In this document: positions 7,526 through 17,473 of the stretch, piece by piece
Layout of the letters: each line of letters opens with the position of its first letter
Numbering within the stretch: position 1 is the stretch's first letter
DNA from: Ruminococcus sp.
Lineage (GTDB): Bacteria; Bacillota; Clostridia; Oscillospirales; Ruminococcaceae
Assembly (NCBI GenBank): GCA_020860605.1
Contig: JAJBTZ010000090.1
Coordinates: 124,001 to 188,000, forward strand
Direction of reading: 5' to 3'
DNA length: 64,000 bases
Notes under the pieces: model-generated
What the model saw: only the letters and a program-made list of their open reading frames with translations
Databases searched by the model: none
What the model was told of the DNA's origin: nothing
Translations under genes and position numbers: made by a program

Positions 7526-10370
7526 ATCTCCATTCGAGAGCTTTTTTGAGGTATTGGCCTGTGTAGGAATTCGGATTCTCAGCGACTTCCTCAGGAGTGC
7601 CGGTTGCTATGACCGTCCCTCCACCAGAACCGCCTTCGGGTCCCAAGTCAATGATATAGTCGGCACACTTGATGACATCCAAGTTATGCTCTATTACTAC
7701 TACAGTGTTTCCGTTGTCGCAGAGCTGCTCGAGCATATCTATAAGTCTTGCGACATCGTCGGTGTGAAGGCCTGTTGTGGGTTCGTCGAGGATGTAGATA
7801 GTCCTGCCGGTTGCCTTTCTCGAGAGCTCTGTTGCGAGTTTGACGCGCTGAGCCTCACCTCCAGAAAGTGTTGTCGAAGGCTGGCCGAGCTTGAGATAAC
7901 CAAGGCCTACATCACGAAGAGTTTTGATCTTCCGATAAATCTTCGGCATGTTCTCAAAGAACGAGCAGGCTTCCTCGATGGTCATATCGAGGACATCTGC
8001 AATGCTCTTGCCTTTGTACTTGACTTCGAGAGTTTCCCTGTTGTAGCGGGAGCCATGGCAGACTTCACAGGGAACGTAGACATCAGGCAAAAAGTGCATC
8101 TCAATCTTGATGATACCGTCTCCCTCACACGCTTCGCAGCGACCGCCTCTAACGTTGAAGGAGAACCTTCCTTGAGTATATCCCCTCATTTTGGCGTCGT
8201 TTGTCATTGCGAAGAGCTCTCTTATATCATTGAACACGCCAGTGTAGGTTGCAGGGTTGGAGCGAGGAGTTCTTCCTATTGGGGATTGGTCGATATTTAT
8301 AACCTTATCGAGATTCTCAAGCCCTTCGATCTTCTTGAAGGTTCCTGGGACGATTTTAGCGCGGTTGAGCTTTACTGCGAGCTCTTTATAGAGAATTTCG
8401 TTGACGAGTGAGCTCTTTCCGCTGCCGGAAACTCCTGTCACACATGTAAACGTCCCAAGCGGGAAATCGACGTTAATCTTCTGTAGATTATTTTCGGCTG
8501 CTCCTATAACCCGAAGCTTGGCACCACTTCCCTTTCTTCGCTCAGAGGGAATCGGAATCTTCCTTCGGCCACTCAGATACGCTCCTGTGATGGAGCGCTC
8601 GCAGTTCATGATGTCCTGAGGAGTCCCTGTGCAGACGATTTCTCCGCCGTGAACTCCGGCTCCTGGTCCTACATCGACAATATAGTCAGCAGCAAGCATT
8701 GTTTCTTCGTCGTGTTCTACAACTATAAGGGTGTTTCCTAAGTCTCTGAGCCTCTTGAGAGAAGCAATAAGCTTGGCGTTGTCCCTCTGATGAAGGCCTA
8801 TGCTCGGCTCGTCCAGGATATAGAGAACACCTACGAGGGACGAGCCGATCTGAGTTGCAAGTCTTATACGCTGGCTTTCGCCACCTGAAAGGGTTGAGCT
8901 TGAACGGGAAAGGGAAAGATAATCGAGACCGACGTTTTTGAGGAACCCGAGTCTTGATTTGATCTCCTTCAGAATCTGTGAGGCAATGAGCTGCTCGCGT
9001 TCTGTGAGCGGCAAGTTTTCAAAGAAGTCGATGGCATCGCTTATTGAGAGCTTGCAGAGGTCAGCTATGTTCAATCCCCCAACTGTTACGCCCAAGACCT
9101 CTTTCTTGAGCCTGTCACCATGGCAGGTTTTGCACTTGACTTCGCTCATATATTCTTCGATCTTTGCCTTGGTAGCGTCACTTTCTGATGAGCGGTAACG
9201 CCTGTCGAGGTTATTTATGACGCCTTCGAATGGCTGGATCCAGTATCCCCCTCCCCATTCGTCAGGACGCTTGAATTGCAGCTTCTGGCCTTGGGTTCCA
9301 TATAGAAATATGTCAATAGCGTCTTTAGGCAAATCCTTAATCGGCGTATCAAGTGAGATCCCATACTTTTCACTGATGGCGTTGTAGTAAATCATGGTGA
9401 ACGAGTCATCGTTCAAAGTATTCCAGCCATCAGCTCTGATTCCGCCTTGCCTGATTGTCAGCTCATCGTTCGGAATGACTTTTTTAGGGTCAACCTGCAG
9501 GAACATTCCGAGACCTGTGCAATCGGGACAAGCGCCATATGGATTATTGAAGGAGAACATTCTTGGGGAAAGCTCTTCCATTGATATGCCATGCTCTGGG
9601 CAGGCATAGTTCTGAGAGAACATCATCTCTTCGCCGTCGATAACGTCGACGACTGCGAGTCCGCCAGAAAGCGAAGTGACAATCTCAATGCTTCCAGATA
9701 GTCTTGAACGGATTTCTGGCTTAATAACGAGACGGTCGACGATAACCTCGATTGTATGCTTCTTGTTCTTTTCAAGCTTGATTTTTTCAGCAAGGTCATA
9801 GATGATTCCGTCGATTCTGACCCTGACATAGCCTGACTTTTTGAGCTGTTCGAGCTCTTTGACATATTCGCCTTTTCTGCCTCTGACAATGGGAGCCAAA
9901 AGCTGGATTTTGGTGCCCTCCGGGAGCTCCATTATCCTGTCGACAATCTGATCGACAGACTGCCTTTTTATCTCTCTTCCGCAGACCGGGCAGTGAGGAA
10001 CACCAATTCTGGCGTAGAGAAGCCTTAAGTAGTCATAAATCTCAGTTACGGTTCCTACTGTTGAACGAGGGTTATTTGAGGTGGTTTTCTGGTCGATTGA
10101 GATTGCCGGAGAAAGGCCATCGATGCTGTCGACATCCGGCTTGTCCATCTGTCCCAAGAACATTCTCGCGTAAGAGGAAAGGCTCTCGATATATCTTCTC
10201 TGGCCATCGGCGAAAATCGTGTCGAACGCCAGCGAGGACTTTCCTGAGCCCGAAAGGCCTGTGAAGACCACGAACTTGTCTCTTGGAATAGTTACGTCTA
10301 TATTCTTGAGATTATGCTCTCTTGCGCCTTTTATTACAATCTGATTGTTTCCGGCGGTTTCATTTTCCAT
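7524..10370 (-). CDS. uvrA: Excinuclease ABC subunit UvrA
   Basis: A 948-residue ATPase that, with UvrB, detects bulky DNA lesions in nucleotide excision repair. It has two ABC ATPase modules: Walker [10 protein letters not shown] near residue 38 and GVSGSGKSS near residue 645, with LSGGESQR and LSGGEAQR signatures. Zinc-binding Cys pairs are CPVCGRE, CKTCHGD and CEACEGD...CEVCHGS. Length is normal. It starts 4 nt after uvrB ends, so the two form one operon, driven by the promoter and SOS box upstream of uvrB. Confidence 0.98.
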   Translation of the reverse strand: MENETAGNNQIVIKGAREHNLKNIDVTIPRDKFVVFTGLSGSGKSSLAFDTIFADGQRRYIESLSSYARMFLGQMDKPDVDSIDGLSPAISIDQKTTSNNPRSTVGTVTEIYDYLRLLYARIGVPHCPVCGREIKRQSVDQIVDRIMELPEGTKIQLLAPIVRGRKGEYVKELEQLKKSGYVRVRIDGIIYDLAEKIKLEKNKKHTIEVIVDRLVIKPEIRSRLSGSIEIVTSLSGGLAVVDVIDGEEMMFSQNYACPEHGISMEELSPRMFSFNNPYGACPDCTGLGMFLQVDPKKVIPNDELTIRQGGIRADGWNTLNDDSFTMIYYNAISEKYGISLDTPIKDLPKDAIDIFLYGTQGQKLQFKRPDEWGGGYWIQPFEGVINNLDRRYRSSESDATKAKIEEYMSEVKCKTCHGDRLKKEVLGVTVGGLNIADLCKLSISDAIDFFENLPLTEREQLIASQILKEIKSRLGFLKNVGLDYLSLSRSSSTLSGGESQRIRLATQIGSSLVGVLYILDEPSIGLHQRDNAKLIASLKRLRDLGNTLIVVEHDEETMLAADYIVDVGPGAGVHGGEIVCTGTPQDIMNCERSITGAYLSGRRKIPIPSERRKGSGAKLRVIGAAENNLQKINVDFPLGTFTCVTGVSGSGKSSLVNEILYKELAVKLNRAKIVPGTFKKIEGLENLDKVINIDQSPIGRTPRSNPATYTGVFNDIRELFAMTNDAKMRGYTQGRFSFNVRGGRCEACEGDGIIKIEMHFLPDVYVPCEVCHGSRYNRETLEVKYKGKSIADVLDMTIEEACSFFENMPKIYRKIKTLRDVGLGYLKLGQPSTTLSGGEAQRVKLATELSRKATGRTIYILDEPTTGLHTDDVARLIDMLEQLCDNGNTVVVIEHNLDVIKCADYIIDLGPEGGSGGGTVIATGTPEEVAENPNSYTGQYLKKALEWR

Positions 10371-10374
10371 ATAA

Positions 10375-12333
10375 TCATCCTTCCTTTCTCAGTTCCGCAA
10401 TCTTGTCTCTTAAGTAAGCAGCTTGCTCGAAGTTGAGCTGTCTTGCTGCTTCCCTCATCTGTTTTGAAAGCTTATCTATCAATTCCATACGTTCGCGCTT
10501 TGTGTAGTGGACAGCGCTCTTGTTAACGTCTTTTTTCGATGAGATTTCGATGACGTCGTGGACCTCTTTTACGATTGTTTTTGGAGTTATTCCATGCTGG
10601 AGGTTGTACTCCTCCTGAATAGCACGTCGCCTTTCGGTTTCGGTGATAGCCTTTTCCATCGAATCGGTGACGCTGTCGGCGTACATGATGACTTTGCCTT
10701 CGGCGTTTCTTGCAGCTCTGCCTATCGTCTGGATAAGAGAGCGTTCGCTTCTTAAGAAGCCTTCCTTGTCAGCACCAAGAATTGCTACAAGCGAAACCTC
10801 AGGCAGGTCGAGGCCTTCTCTCAAGAGGTTAATTCCAACCAGAACGTCAAACTCACCTAATCTTAAGTCTCTTATAATTTCCATTCTTTCGATAGTGTCG
10901 ATTGAATGGTGCATGTATCTTACTCTGATTCCGAGCTTCTGGAGGTAACCCGTTAAGTCCTCAGCCATTTTTACGGTGAGAGTTGTCACTAAAACTCGTT
11001 CTTTTTTCTCAGCACGCTCATTGATTTCGAGGACCAGATCGTCGATCTGTCTAGCAGTTGGCTTGACTTCGATTACTGGGTCAAGAAGCCCTGTGGGACG
11101 GATAATCTGCTCGACAACCTGCCCCGACTCTGAGAGCTCGAAATCCCCAGGAGTCGCTGAAACGAACACTGCCTGATCGCATCTTGAGTAGAATTCGTCA
11201 AACGTCAAAGGCCTGTTGTCAAGTGCTGAAGGAAGGCGGAAGCCGTAATCCACGAGAGTCTGCTTTCTTGCTCGGTCTCCTGCAAACATCCCCCTGACCT
11301 GTGGGAGAGCAACGTGGGATTCGTCTACGATAAGAAGAAAATCATCCGGGAAGAAGTCTAAGAGTGTGAATGGAACAGCACCGGGTTCGCGTCTTGCAAG
11401 AACTCTCGAGTAGTTTTCGATTCCGCTGCAGAAGCCGACCTCCTGAAGCATTTCCATGTCATAGTTGACACGCTGCTCGATCCTCTGGGCTTCGATGAGC
11501 TTGTCCTGAGATTTGAAGAACTTAACTCGCTCATACATTTCATCTTCGATATCATGAATTGCAGCGTTGAGGCGGTCCTTGCCGGTAATGTAGTGAGATG
11601 CCGGGAAGATCGCGACATGCAGAAGCGACCTCACAGCCTCACCAGTGACGACGTTTACTTCAGTAATTCTGTCGACTTCGTCACCGAAGAACTCGATTCT
11701 GATCGCTGTTTCGTTATAGCTTGTCGGGAAAACGTCGACGGTGTCTCCCCTCACCCTGAATCGGTTTCTTTGAAAATCGATGTCGTTCCTTTCATACTGG
11801 ATAGAGACAAGCTCACGGATGAGGTCATCGCGAGATTTGGTCATACCTTTTCTGACGGAGACAATCATGCTCTTGTACTCTTCCGGGTCACCCAAAGAAT
11901 AGATACAAGAAACGCTCGCAACGATAACAACGTCACGCCTTTCGGTTAAGGCAGCAGTTGCGGAGTGTCTTAAACGGTCGATTTCGTCGTTTACGTCTGA
12001 GTCCTTTTCGATATAGACATCGGTTGCCGGAATATAGGCCTCCGGCTGGTAGTAGTCGTAGTAGGAGACGAAGAACTCGACAGCACTGTCCGGGAAGAAT
12101 TCACGAAGCTCAGAGCAAATCTGTGCTGCAAGGGTTTTGTTCGGCTCCAATACGAGTGTCGGACGGTTGACGTTTGCAATGACATTGGCCATTGTGAATG
12201 TCTTGCCTGAGCCGGTGACACCGAGGAGAGTCTGCTTTTTGATGCCATTCTTGATGCCTTCTGAGAGCTTTTCTATCGCCTGAGGCTGGTCGCCAGTGGG
12301 CTTGTATTTACTTTTAAGTACAAATTGATCCAT
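10375..12333 (-). CDS. uvrB: Excinuclease ABC subunit UvrB
   Basis: A 652-residue DNA damage verification helicase of nucleotide excision repair. It has Walker [13 protein letters not shown] near residue 40, the damage-probing beta-hairpin [12 protein letters not shown] near residue 95, DESH near 335, helicase motif [12 protein letters not shown] near 535, and a C-terminal UVR motif ([13 protein letters not shown]) that contacts UvrC. GGAGG lies somewhat far (about 10 nt) upstream of the ATG at 12333. It heads the uvrBA operon; the promoter carries a LexA-type box, so SOS induction is expected. Confidence 0.98.
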   Translation of the reverse strand: MDQFVLKSKYKPTGDQPQAIEKLSEGIKNGIKKQTLLGVTGSGKTFTMANVIANVNRPTLVLEPNKTLAAQICSELREFFPDSAVEFFVSYYDYYQPEAYIPATDVYIEKDSDVNDEIDRLRHSATAALTERRDVVIVASVSCIYSLGDPEEYKSMIVSVRKGMTKSRDDLIRELVSIQYERNDIDFQRNRFRVRGDTVDVFPTSYNETAIRIEFFGDEVDRITEVNVVTGEAVRSLLHVAIFPASHYITGKDRLNAAIHDIEDEMYERVKFFKSQDKLIEAQRIEQRVNYDMEMLQEVGFCSGIENYSRVLARREPGAVPFTLLDFFPDDFLLIVDESHVALPQVRGMFAGDRARKQTLVDYGFRLPSALDNRPLTFDEFYSRCDQAVFVSATPGDFELSESGQVVEQIIRPTGLLDPVIEVKPTARQIDDLVLEINERAEKKERVLVTTLTVKMAEDLTGYLQKLGIRVRYMHHSIDTIERMEIIRDLRLGEFDVLVGINLLREGLDLPEVSLVAILGADKEGFLRSERSLIQTIGRAARNAEGKVIMYADSVTDSMEKAITETERRRAIQEEYNLQHGITPKTIVKEVHDVIEISSKKDVNKSAVHYTKRERMELIDKLSKQMREAARQLNFEQAAYLRDKIAELRKEG

Positions 12334-12354
12334 GACAGATGACAGCCTCCAAAA

Positions 12355-12398
12355 AGAACGTTTGTTGTTATGATATCACACCAGAGCTCAAATGTCAA
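12355..12398 (-). promoter_or_regulatory. uvrBA promoter with LexA (DinR)-type SOS box
   Basis: On the minus strand TTGACA (12393-12398), a 17-bp spacer and TATCAT (12370-12375) are followed directly by ACAACAAACGTTCT (12355-12368). This matches 11 of 14 positions of the Gram-positive LexA consensus CGAACRNRYGTTYC. LexA bound there would cover the transcription start. Confidence 0.7.
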
Positions 12399-12410
12399 TA
12401 GCTACATGAA

Positions 12411-12445
12411 AAATCAGGAGCTGCCGTTAGTGCATTTCCTGATTT
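12411..12445 (-). terminator. Terminator after the TSCPD gene
   Basis: AAATCAGGA (12411-12419) pairs with TCCTGATTT (12437-12445). On the minus strand the hairpin runs into a T5 tract. Confidence 0.7.
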
Positions 12446-12473
12446 GTTCATAGTTGAAGTTGAGGTCTGAAAA

Positions 12474-12716
12474 TCAGAGTGCGGACTTGAGTGCCTGAGC
12501 GAACTGGTCGGGGCAGGAGGTGTTCTTGGTGCCACACTTGATTCCGTCAAGCTTTGCGATAGCGTCCTCGACCTTCATGCCCTTGACGAGGCTTGAAATG
12601 CCCTTAAGATTGCCGTTGCAACCACCGACAAAGGAAACGTCGCCGATAATACCATTCTCAACCTCAAAATTGATCTGCCTTGAGCAGGTGCCTTTTGTCT
12701 GATAAGTGTAAGTCAT
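12474..12716 (-). CDS. TSCPD domain-containing protein
   Basis: An 80-residue protein named for its C-terminal T-S-C-P-D sequence, seen here as KNTSCPDQF. Cysteines also occur in KGTCSRQI, GGCNGN and KCGTK, a pattern that suggests metal or cofactor binding. The same domain is found near the C-terminus of some ribonucleotide reductases. Function of the stand-alone form is not known. It begins 38 nt after the RluA-type gene and is probably co-transcribed with it. Confidence 0.85.
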   Translation of the reverse strand: MTYTYQTKGTCSRQINFEVENGIIGDVSFVGGCNGNLKGISSLVKGMKVEDAIAKLDGIKCGTKNTSCPDQFAQALKSAL

Positions 12717-12754
12717 TTTTTTGCTACTCCTTCATTTTATACAAATTGTAATTT

Positions 12755-13714
12755 TTACTTGTGATCAGGGAAGAATTTCTCCTGAAACCAAGCTGTTTTT
12801 GCTGTGAATTCCTTGCCTTCAAGATATGAAAGGCTTCCGCCGATATCTCCGAGCTCGAATCTCAGGCTGTGAGCTTGCAGTGCCTGAGTTTTCACTGAAT
12901 ATCTCTTATTGATTTCTCCCAAGCCATACTTTCCATCACCTAAAACAGGGTGTCCGATATGAGCCATATGTGCTCTTATCTGATGGGTTCTGCCGGTGAT
13001 GAGGTCAATCTCACAGAGGGACAAATCGCCGTTTGTTGAGTGAACCTTGTAGCCTGTTGAAATCTCTTTTGCATTGTTTACGGGTTTATCGTAGATTCTG
13101 ACTGTGTTCTCGGCTTCGTTTTTGACAAGATACGCCTTTATCACTGCTTCATGAGGAATTGGCTCCCCTACCACGGCACAGAGATATTTCTTTCTGATCT
13201 TTCGCTCCTTGACGGCGAGATTCAGGATTCGGAGGCTTTCTGCGTTCTTGGCACAGATTACGAGCCCTTCGGTGTTCCTGTCGAGACGATTGCAGAGAGA
13301 CGGTGCAAAGCTTGCCTCTTCTTCAGGGCTATACTCCCCTTTTTCGTAGAGATATTTCTTGATGCGATTGATTAGAGTGTCGATGGTGTTTTCGTCGTCT
13401 TCGTGAACCACCAAGCCACAGGGCTTGTCTACTATCAGTATATTTTCATCCTCATAGACAACTTCGATCTTGCTGCTGACGAGGAGAAAATCGTTCTCTG
13501 ACGGCGCTTCGAAGAACTCATCGTTGATATAGAGTTCTAATATGTCGCCTTCTTTGAGCCTTGTAGATATTTCGCATCTTGAGTGATTCAGCTTGATTCT
13601 CTTGATACGGATATATTTGTACATAAGCGACTGCGGAAGCTTGGGGACAGTTTTTGTAATGAACTTGTCAACCCGCTGACCGGCATCGTTGCGATTAATC
13701 TTGTAGCTCTTCAT
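12755..13714 (-). CDS. RluA-family pseudouridine synthase
   Basis: A 319-residue RNA-modifying enzyme. Residues ~1-75 are an S4 RNA-binding domain (GQRVDKFI, IKRIKLNHSRCEI). The catalytic domain contains CNRLDRNTEGLV near residue 145 with the active-site Asp, and TGRTHQIRAHM near residue 245. The family isomerises uridine to pseudouridine in rRNA or tRNA; the exact site cannot be assigned. First gene of a short unit with the TSCPD protein, divergent from the CotH-type gene. Confidence 0.93.
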   Translation of the reverse strand: MKSYKINRNDAGQRVDKFITKTVPKLPQSLMYKYIRIKRIKLNHSRCEISTRLKEGDILELYINDEFFEAPSENDFLLVSSKIEVVYEDENILIVDKPCGLVVHEDDENTIDTLINRIKKYLYEKGEYSPEEEASFAPSLCNRLDRNTEGLVICAKNAESLRILNLAVKERKIRKKYLCAVVGEPIPHEAVIKAYLVKNEAENTVRIYDKPVNNAKEISTGYKVHSTNGDLSLCEIDLITGRTHQIRAHMAHIGHPVLGDGKYGLGEINKRYSVKTQALQAHSLRFELGDIGGSLSYLEGKEFTAKTAWFQEKFFPDHK

Positions 13715-13831
13715 ATCATACCTCGAAATCTTCTCTACAAGAATATTTTACTCGATTCTCATGTTGTTGTCAACAGTTTTGTTCGTAATGATCTCCGACA
13801 AATCTTAATGAAATTGTAACCGTATTGTATC

Positions 13832-13860
13832 TTGAAATGTACCGCACTGTGTGGTAAAAT
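13832..13860 (+). promoter_or_regulatory. Promoter of the CotH-type gene
   Basis: TTGAAA (13832-13837), 17 bp, then TAAAAT (13855-13860), 60 bp upstream of the start codon. Confidence 0.6.
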
Positions 13861-13920
13861 GTAGGTCGAAAAGAGTTTGACAGTCGGCTCGCCCGGTTTT
13901 ATATAAAGGAAGTATTGAAA

Positions 13921-15600
13921 ATGAATGACAAAAGAAGGATTATGGCGGTTGTGTGTGCCGTGACGGTTTTCACAAGCAGTCTTACAGCCTGTACACAGAC
14001 CGAAATATCTGATACAAACGAAAGCACAACCATAACAGCTTCATCATCTGAAGAAGTTACAACCGTGTCAGATAACGTGCCCTCATACGTGGTCACAGAA
14101 TCAGAAGCTTCAACTGCGACCGAGGCTACCACTGAAAGCACCGAATTATCGACTGAATCCACCACCGAAGAGGCTACAACAGAGAGCAGTGGCGTGATTG
14201 TGGATGACTACACAGAGGATTTCAATTACGATAATCTGACTCCTGATGATTTATACGAGATGTATGGTCTTTCGAGGAGCGAACGGAGCAGCTTCTATTC
14301 ACAGATTTGCTCGGAATGTGAGCTCCCGATTATCTCTGTTTCGACTGAAGATGAGCAGGAGGTTCTTTCACTCGATGAATATGTGAACTGCATTATAGAG
14401 ATTATGAACTGCGATTCCGAGTATGTCATGGATGCCACCGAGGCTCAGATCAGGGTCAGAGGTAATGCAAGCGCTTATTATGGCGATGTCGACCAGATAA
14501 GAGCCAACGGCGCTCCCTATCGGATAAAGTTTACGAAAAAACAGTCTGTTCTCGGGCTGAATGACGGTGCGAAATGCAAGTCGTGGGTGCTCCTAAAGAC
14601 ATACAATTATGGTGTAAGAGACCACCTCGCCTTTACCCTTGCAGCTGCTATCAACGCTGGAATGTATTACGTCTCCGACTCCACCTTTGTGCAGGTTTAT
14701 ATCAATGAAGAATACATGGGAATATATCTTCTCTGCGAGCAGACTCAGGAGAATGAAAACAGAGTGGCGATTACCGAGGCAGAGGAAGGCTACACTGGTA
14801 CTGATATCGGATATCTCGTTGAGCTTGACAACTATTCGAGCGGTGAGACATGGAGATTTCTTTTGAACTACAATAATGAGTCGATAACCGATGTCTATGG
14901 AACTTCGAGGGTCCCGGTCAAGTACTACTATACTGTAAGAAATGATTTGTACTCTGAGGAACAGCTCGACTTTATTGAGAGATATTTCGAGGTCTGCTAT
15001 GAGGTTGCAATGAGAGCCATCAAATATGGCGAGTATTATCGGGTCGACAGGGTTGACGACGATTTCACTCTCACATTGGCTCAGGATGAATTCGAGTCGG
15101 CATATGACTGCATTTCACAGGTCATGGATATCGAGTCGTTTGTCGACATGTACATCACCTATGAGATTGTAAACGATCAGGACGTTGGCGGAGGAAGCTT
15201 CTTCTTTGCAGTTGACTTCAGCGAGAATTCTATTTATCCTGTGCTAACCTGTGTTGCTCCATGGGATTTCAGCTGGGCATATGGTGACTATAGCTCTGAT
15301 TCAGATGGTGGGCTCTATGCTGCTAAGTTCAAGGACGATTATTTCGTCGAAAATTGGGGCGACCGCTCGAACCCCTGGTTCATTCTCCTCTACTCTGCAG
15401 ACTGGTTCCAGGAGCTTGTCAGCGAGAAGTGGCAGGAAAGATATTCATACATTCTGGAAGCCCTTGACGAGGTCACGGAAACAGTTGAGACTTATTCGGA
15501 TGATTTCGATAAAGACGGAAAGAGCCGTTCATCCAGCGCTCTTGCAACCATCAGGTGGACAAGAAACAGAGTTGAGTATCTTAACACTCTCTGGGGATGA
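13921..15600 (+). CDS. CotH kinase family lipoprotein
   Basis: A 559-residue lipoprotein with lipobox LTAC near residue 20. Residues ~25-90 are Ser/Thr/Glu-rich and probably a spacer. The rest matches the CotH protein kinase-like fold: RVRGNASAYYG-type entry (here IRVRGNASA), WVLLKTYNYGVRDHLA, YINEEYMGIYLLCEQ, IGYLVELDNY and PWDFSWAYGD. Bacillus CotH phosphorylates spore coat proteins; in ruminococci such domains are also found on surface and cellulosomal proteins. ATG 13921 has AAGGA at a good distance; a TTG at 13915 is the alternative. A bidirectional terminator follows. The substrate is unknown. Confidence 0.85.
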   Translation: MNDKRRIMAVVCAVTVFTSSLTACTQTEISDTNESTTITASSSEEVTTVSDNVPSYVVTESEASTATEATTESTELSTESTTEEATTESSGVIVDDYTEDFNYDNLTPDDLYEMYGLSRSERSSFYSQICSECELPIISVSTEDEQEVLSLDEYVNCIIEIMNCDSEYVMDATEAQIRVRGNASAYYGDVDQIRANGAPYRIKFTKKQSVLGLNDGAKCKSWVLLKTYNYGVRDHLAFTLAAAINAGMYYVSDSTFVQVYINEEYMGIYLLCEQTQENENRVAITEAEEGYTGTDIGYLVELDNYSSGETWRFLLNYNNESITDVYGTSRVPVKYYYTVRNDLYSEEQLDFIERYFEVCYEVAMRAIKYGEYYRVDRVDDDFTLTLAQDEFESAYDCISQVMDIESFVDMYITYEIVNDQDVGGGSFFFAVDFSENSIYPVLTCVAPWDFSWAYGDYSSDSDGGLYAAKFKDDYFVENWGDRSNPWFILLYSADWFQELVSEKWQERYSYILEALDEVTETVETYSDDFDKDGKSRSSSALATIRWTRNRVEYLNTLWG

Positions 15601-15630
15601 CTTCCCTGCTCTGAATTTAAGCATAAAAAG

Positions 15631-15660
15631 AATGCCTCCGAAAATGGAGGCATTTCTTTT
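15631..15660. terminator. Bidirectional terminator
   Basis: AATGCCTCC (15631-15639) pairs with GGAGGCATT (15646-15654). T-rich runs on both strands let it end both the CotH-type gene and the convergent surface-protein gene. Confidence 0.85.
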
Positions 15661-15690
15661 CAGTTGTCTTTCAGACGTTCCTTGAGGAAA

Positions 15691-15796
15691 TTATCTTCTC
15701 TTGGAAACTACAACAGCAGCAGCAGCGACAGCCATCGGGAGAACAGCCAATACAACGCCAGTGTCAGCGTTAGCAGTAGTGGTGGTCTCTTCAGCA
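15691..15796. repeat. Direct repeat, 3' block of the surface-protein paralogues (copy 1)
   Basis: About 106 bp nearly identical to 16550-16655. It encodes the NxxTG anchor, the hydrophobic tail and the start of the acidic linker. Confidence 0.85.
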
Positions 15797-16329
15797 GCGT
15801 CAGCATCGTCGGTAGTCTCAGCAACAACTTCCTCTTCTTCACCTTCAGTAACTATAGCTAAGTAGGTGATGGTGAGATTCTCAAGAGGAGTCTGATAGTC
15901 AATACCCTTGAAGATAATTTGATCTGAATAGTCATCTAAGTTACCATCATTATCGTTCATCTTAAGAGTGATGGTGAAATCGAACTCTCCACCATCAAAA
16001 CTCTCCCGAGAGGAAGAAATCCAAGGTTCAGAGTCGGTGTGACCTTCTTCATTACTGAGCCAAATTCTGAAAGCACCTTCAGAAGTACCTTTGGTGTGAA
16101 TGGTGATACTATCGCCGAACTCAACACTTTCAGGAAGTAAAATGCTGATTGCTACAGCGCTAGTATTAAGTCCGCCATCTACTTCGGTAACACTATCAGC
16201 GTACTCGGAAGTTCCACAGTAGCCAATGTTATCAAGAGTAAGGGCGACTTCTGTCTCAGCAGCAAAAGCAGTTACAGAAAGAGCCATAACCATTACGACT
16301 GACATAACGATTGCCAAAATTTTCTTCAT
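15691..16329 (-). CDS. Secreted wall-anchored-like protein, paralogue A
   Basis: A 212-residue exported protein. The signal peptide ends at AFAA. Residues ~25-155 look like a beta-sandwich (GAFRIWLSN, GGEFDFTITL, IIFKGIDYQTPLENLTITYLAI) and resemble small carbohydrate-binding modules; that is an inference. An acidic Ala/Glu/Thr stretch follows, then a sortase-like tail: NADTG, a hydrophobic run and KRR. It is a tandem paralogue of the gene at 16550-17254, with almost identical DNA at both ends but a diverged middle. It has its own consensus promoter (TTGACA/TATAAT) and AGGAGG, so high expression is expected. Confidence 0.8.
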   Translation of the reverse strand: MKKILAIVMSVVMVMALSVTAFAAETEVALTLDNIGYCGTSEYADSVTEVDGGLNTSAVAISILLPESVEFGDSITIHTKGTSEGAFRIWLSNEEGHTDSEPWISSSRESFDGGEFDFTITLKMNDNDGNLDDYSDQIIFKGIDYQTPLENLTITYLAIVTEGEEEEVVAETTDDADAAEETTTTANADTGVVLAVLPMAVAAAAVVVSKRR

Positions 16330-16370
16330 GTTATTTTCCTCCTAATATAATATGGTTTTTAACCACGTTC

Positions 16371-16399
16371 ATTATAGCATTTGCTGCAACACATGTCAA
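16371..16399 (-). promoter_or_regulatory. Consensus promoter of paralogue A
   Basis: Minus strand: TTGACA (16394-16399), 17 bp, TATAAT (16371-16376), all consensus. A GGTTAAAAACC inverted repeat and AGGAGG follow in the leader. The arrangement is duplicated in front of paralogue B. Confidence 0.85.
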
Positions 16400-16463
16400 T
16401 ACTTTTTGTGATAACTTCAAAAATTTACGCCTGATATCATAAAAATGACTATCATCTTTTTTG

Positions 16464-16494
16464 AAAAAACAAAGCCCTCTGAAATTTAGAGGGC
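16464..16494 (-). terminator. Terminator after paralogue B
   Basis: GCCCTCT (16474-16480) pairs with AGAGGGC (16488-16494). On the minus strand it is followed by a T-rich tract. Confidence 0.75.
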
Positions 16495-16549
16495 TTCGAC
16501 GGATTTGAATACCTCCAGAAGGAGGATTTCATTTCAATTGGTAGTCAGA

Positions 16550-16655
16550 TTATCTTCTCTTGGAAACTACAACAGCAGCAGCAGCGACAGCCATCGGGAG
16601 AACAGCCAATACAACGCCGGTGTTAGCGTTAGCGGTAGTGGTGGTCTCTTCAGCA
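16550..16655. repeat. Direct repeat, 3' block of the surface-protein paralogues (copy 2)
   Basis: Counterpart of 15691-15796, with only a few substitutions. Confidence 0.85.
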
Positions 16656-17254
16656 GCAGCCTCAGTGGTCTCCTCAGCAGCCTCAGAAGAAGCCTCTTCG
16701 GTCTCTTCAGCAGCAGCCTCAGCGGTCTCCTCAGCAGCCTCAGAAGCCTCTTCGGTCTCTTCAGCAGTCTCAGCAGCTACTTCTTCGCCGTCAGTGACTA
16801 TAGCAAGATAGGTGACGGTGAAGTTGTCAAGGTTAGTACCATAAGAGATACCCTTGAAGTCTACAGCAGTAGCACAGGTAGCGCCTTCGCTATTCCAGTT
16901 CTGAACAGTGAGGTCGATGGTAACATCGAAATCTCCGCCAGAAAGGCCCAAATCAGTAGTAGAATAGATCTGCTCTGAAGCGGTAGTAGTGTTGTCAACG
17001 AGCCAAACTCTGAAATCGCCATCAGAAGAGCCCTTGATGTGAAGAGTGATCGTTGTGCCGATCTCAAGAGTCTCAGGGAGATTAACAGTGAACTGTTCGC
17101 CACTGGAATTGAGTCCACCGTCAACTTCGGTAGCATCGGTGTAGTAGCCGAGGTTATCAGAAGTAAGAGCGATCTCAGTCTCAGCTGCAAAAGCGGTTAC
17201 AGAAAGAGCCATAACCATTGCGACTGCCATGACAATTGCCAAAATTTTCTTCAT
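16550..17254 (-). CDS. Secreted wall-anchored-like protein, paralogue B
   Basis: A 234-residue exported protein with the same plan as paralogue A. It has a signal peptide ending AFAA, a beta-rich domain (GDFRVWLVDN, GGDFDVTIDL, AVDFKGISYGTNLDNF), a longer Glu/Ala/Thr linker made of two imperfect tandem units, and a C-terminal NANTG, hydrophobic segment and KRR. The NxxTG tail is like sortase signals of clostridial surface proteins. Binding to glycans is inferred only from the domain pattern. It has its own promoter with perfect boxes and its own terminator, so it is transcribed independently of paralogue A. Confidence 0.8.
   Translation of the reverse strand: MKKILAIVMAVAMVMALSVTAFAAETEIALTSDNLGYYTDATEVDGGLNSSGEQFTVNLPETLEIGTTITLHIKGSSDGDFRVWLVDNTTTASEQIYSTTDLGLSGGDFDVTIDLTVQNWNSEGATCATAVDFKGISYGTNLDNFTVTYLAIVTDGEEVAAETAEETEEASEAAEETAEAAAEETEEASSEAAEETTEAAAEETTTTANANTGVVLAVLPMAVAAAAVVVSKRR
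16643..16753. repeat. In-frame tandem repeat in the acidic linker
   Basis: Two units, 57 bp (16643-16699) and 54 bp (16700-16753), differ mainly by one 3-bp AAG; a partial third unit starts at 16754. They encode Glu/Ala-rich spacer repeats and could change number by slippage. Confidence 0.8.
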
Positions 17255-17295
17255 GTTATTTTCCTCCTAATATAATATGGTTTTTAACCAATTTC

Positions 17296-17324
17296 ATTAT
17301 AGCATTTGCACAAATGCGTGTCAA
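17296..17324 (-). promoter_or_regulatory. Consensus promoter of paralogue B
   Basis: Minus strand: TTGACA (17319-17324), 17 bp, TATAAT (17296-17301). The flanking DNA is nearly identical to the promoter region of paralogue A. Confidence 0.85.
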
Positions 17325-17426
17325 CACTTTTTACGATATCATCAAAAATTTTCGCCTTTATTTATAAAAATGGCCACAATCTTTTGCATAGTAATTTCAC
17401 AAAAATAGAAAGTTCAAAAAAAGCTA

Positions 17427-17455
17427 TTGACATCTTCGAAAAATATCGCTATAAT
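17427..17455 (+). promoter_or_regulatory. tRNA-Pro promoter
   Basis: TTGACA (17427-17432), 17 bp, TATAAT (17450-17455), 18 bp before the mature tRNA. Confidence 0.85.
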
Positions 17456-17473
17456 ACTTGATGTTAAATCAAT

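Noticed and set aside
7554-8411. 285-residue plus-strand ORF
   Set aside because: A mirror of the uvrA reading frame on the opposite strand; uvrA is intact and highly conserved there.
15691-17254. Insertion sequence or transposon explaining the tandem duplication
   Set aside because: No transposase, terminal inverted repeats or target-site duplication; the two copies look like an old gene duplication with conserved ends.
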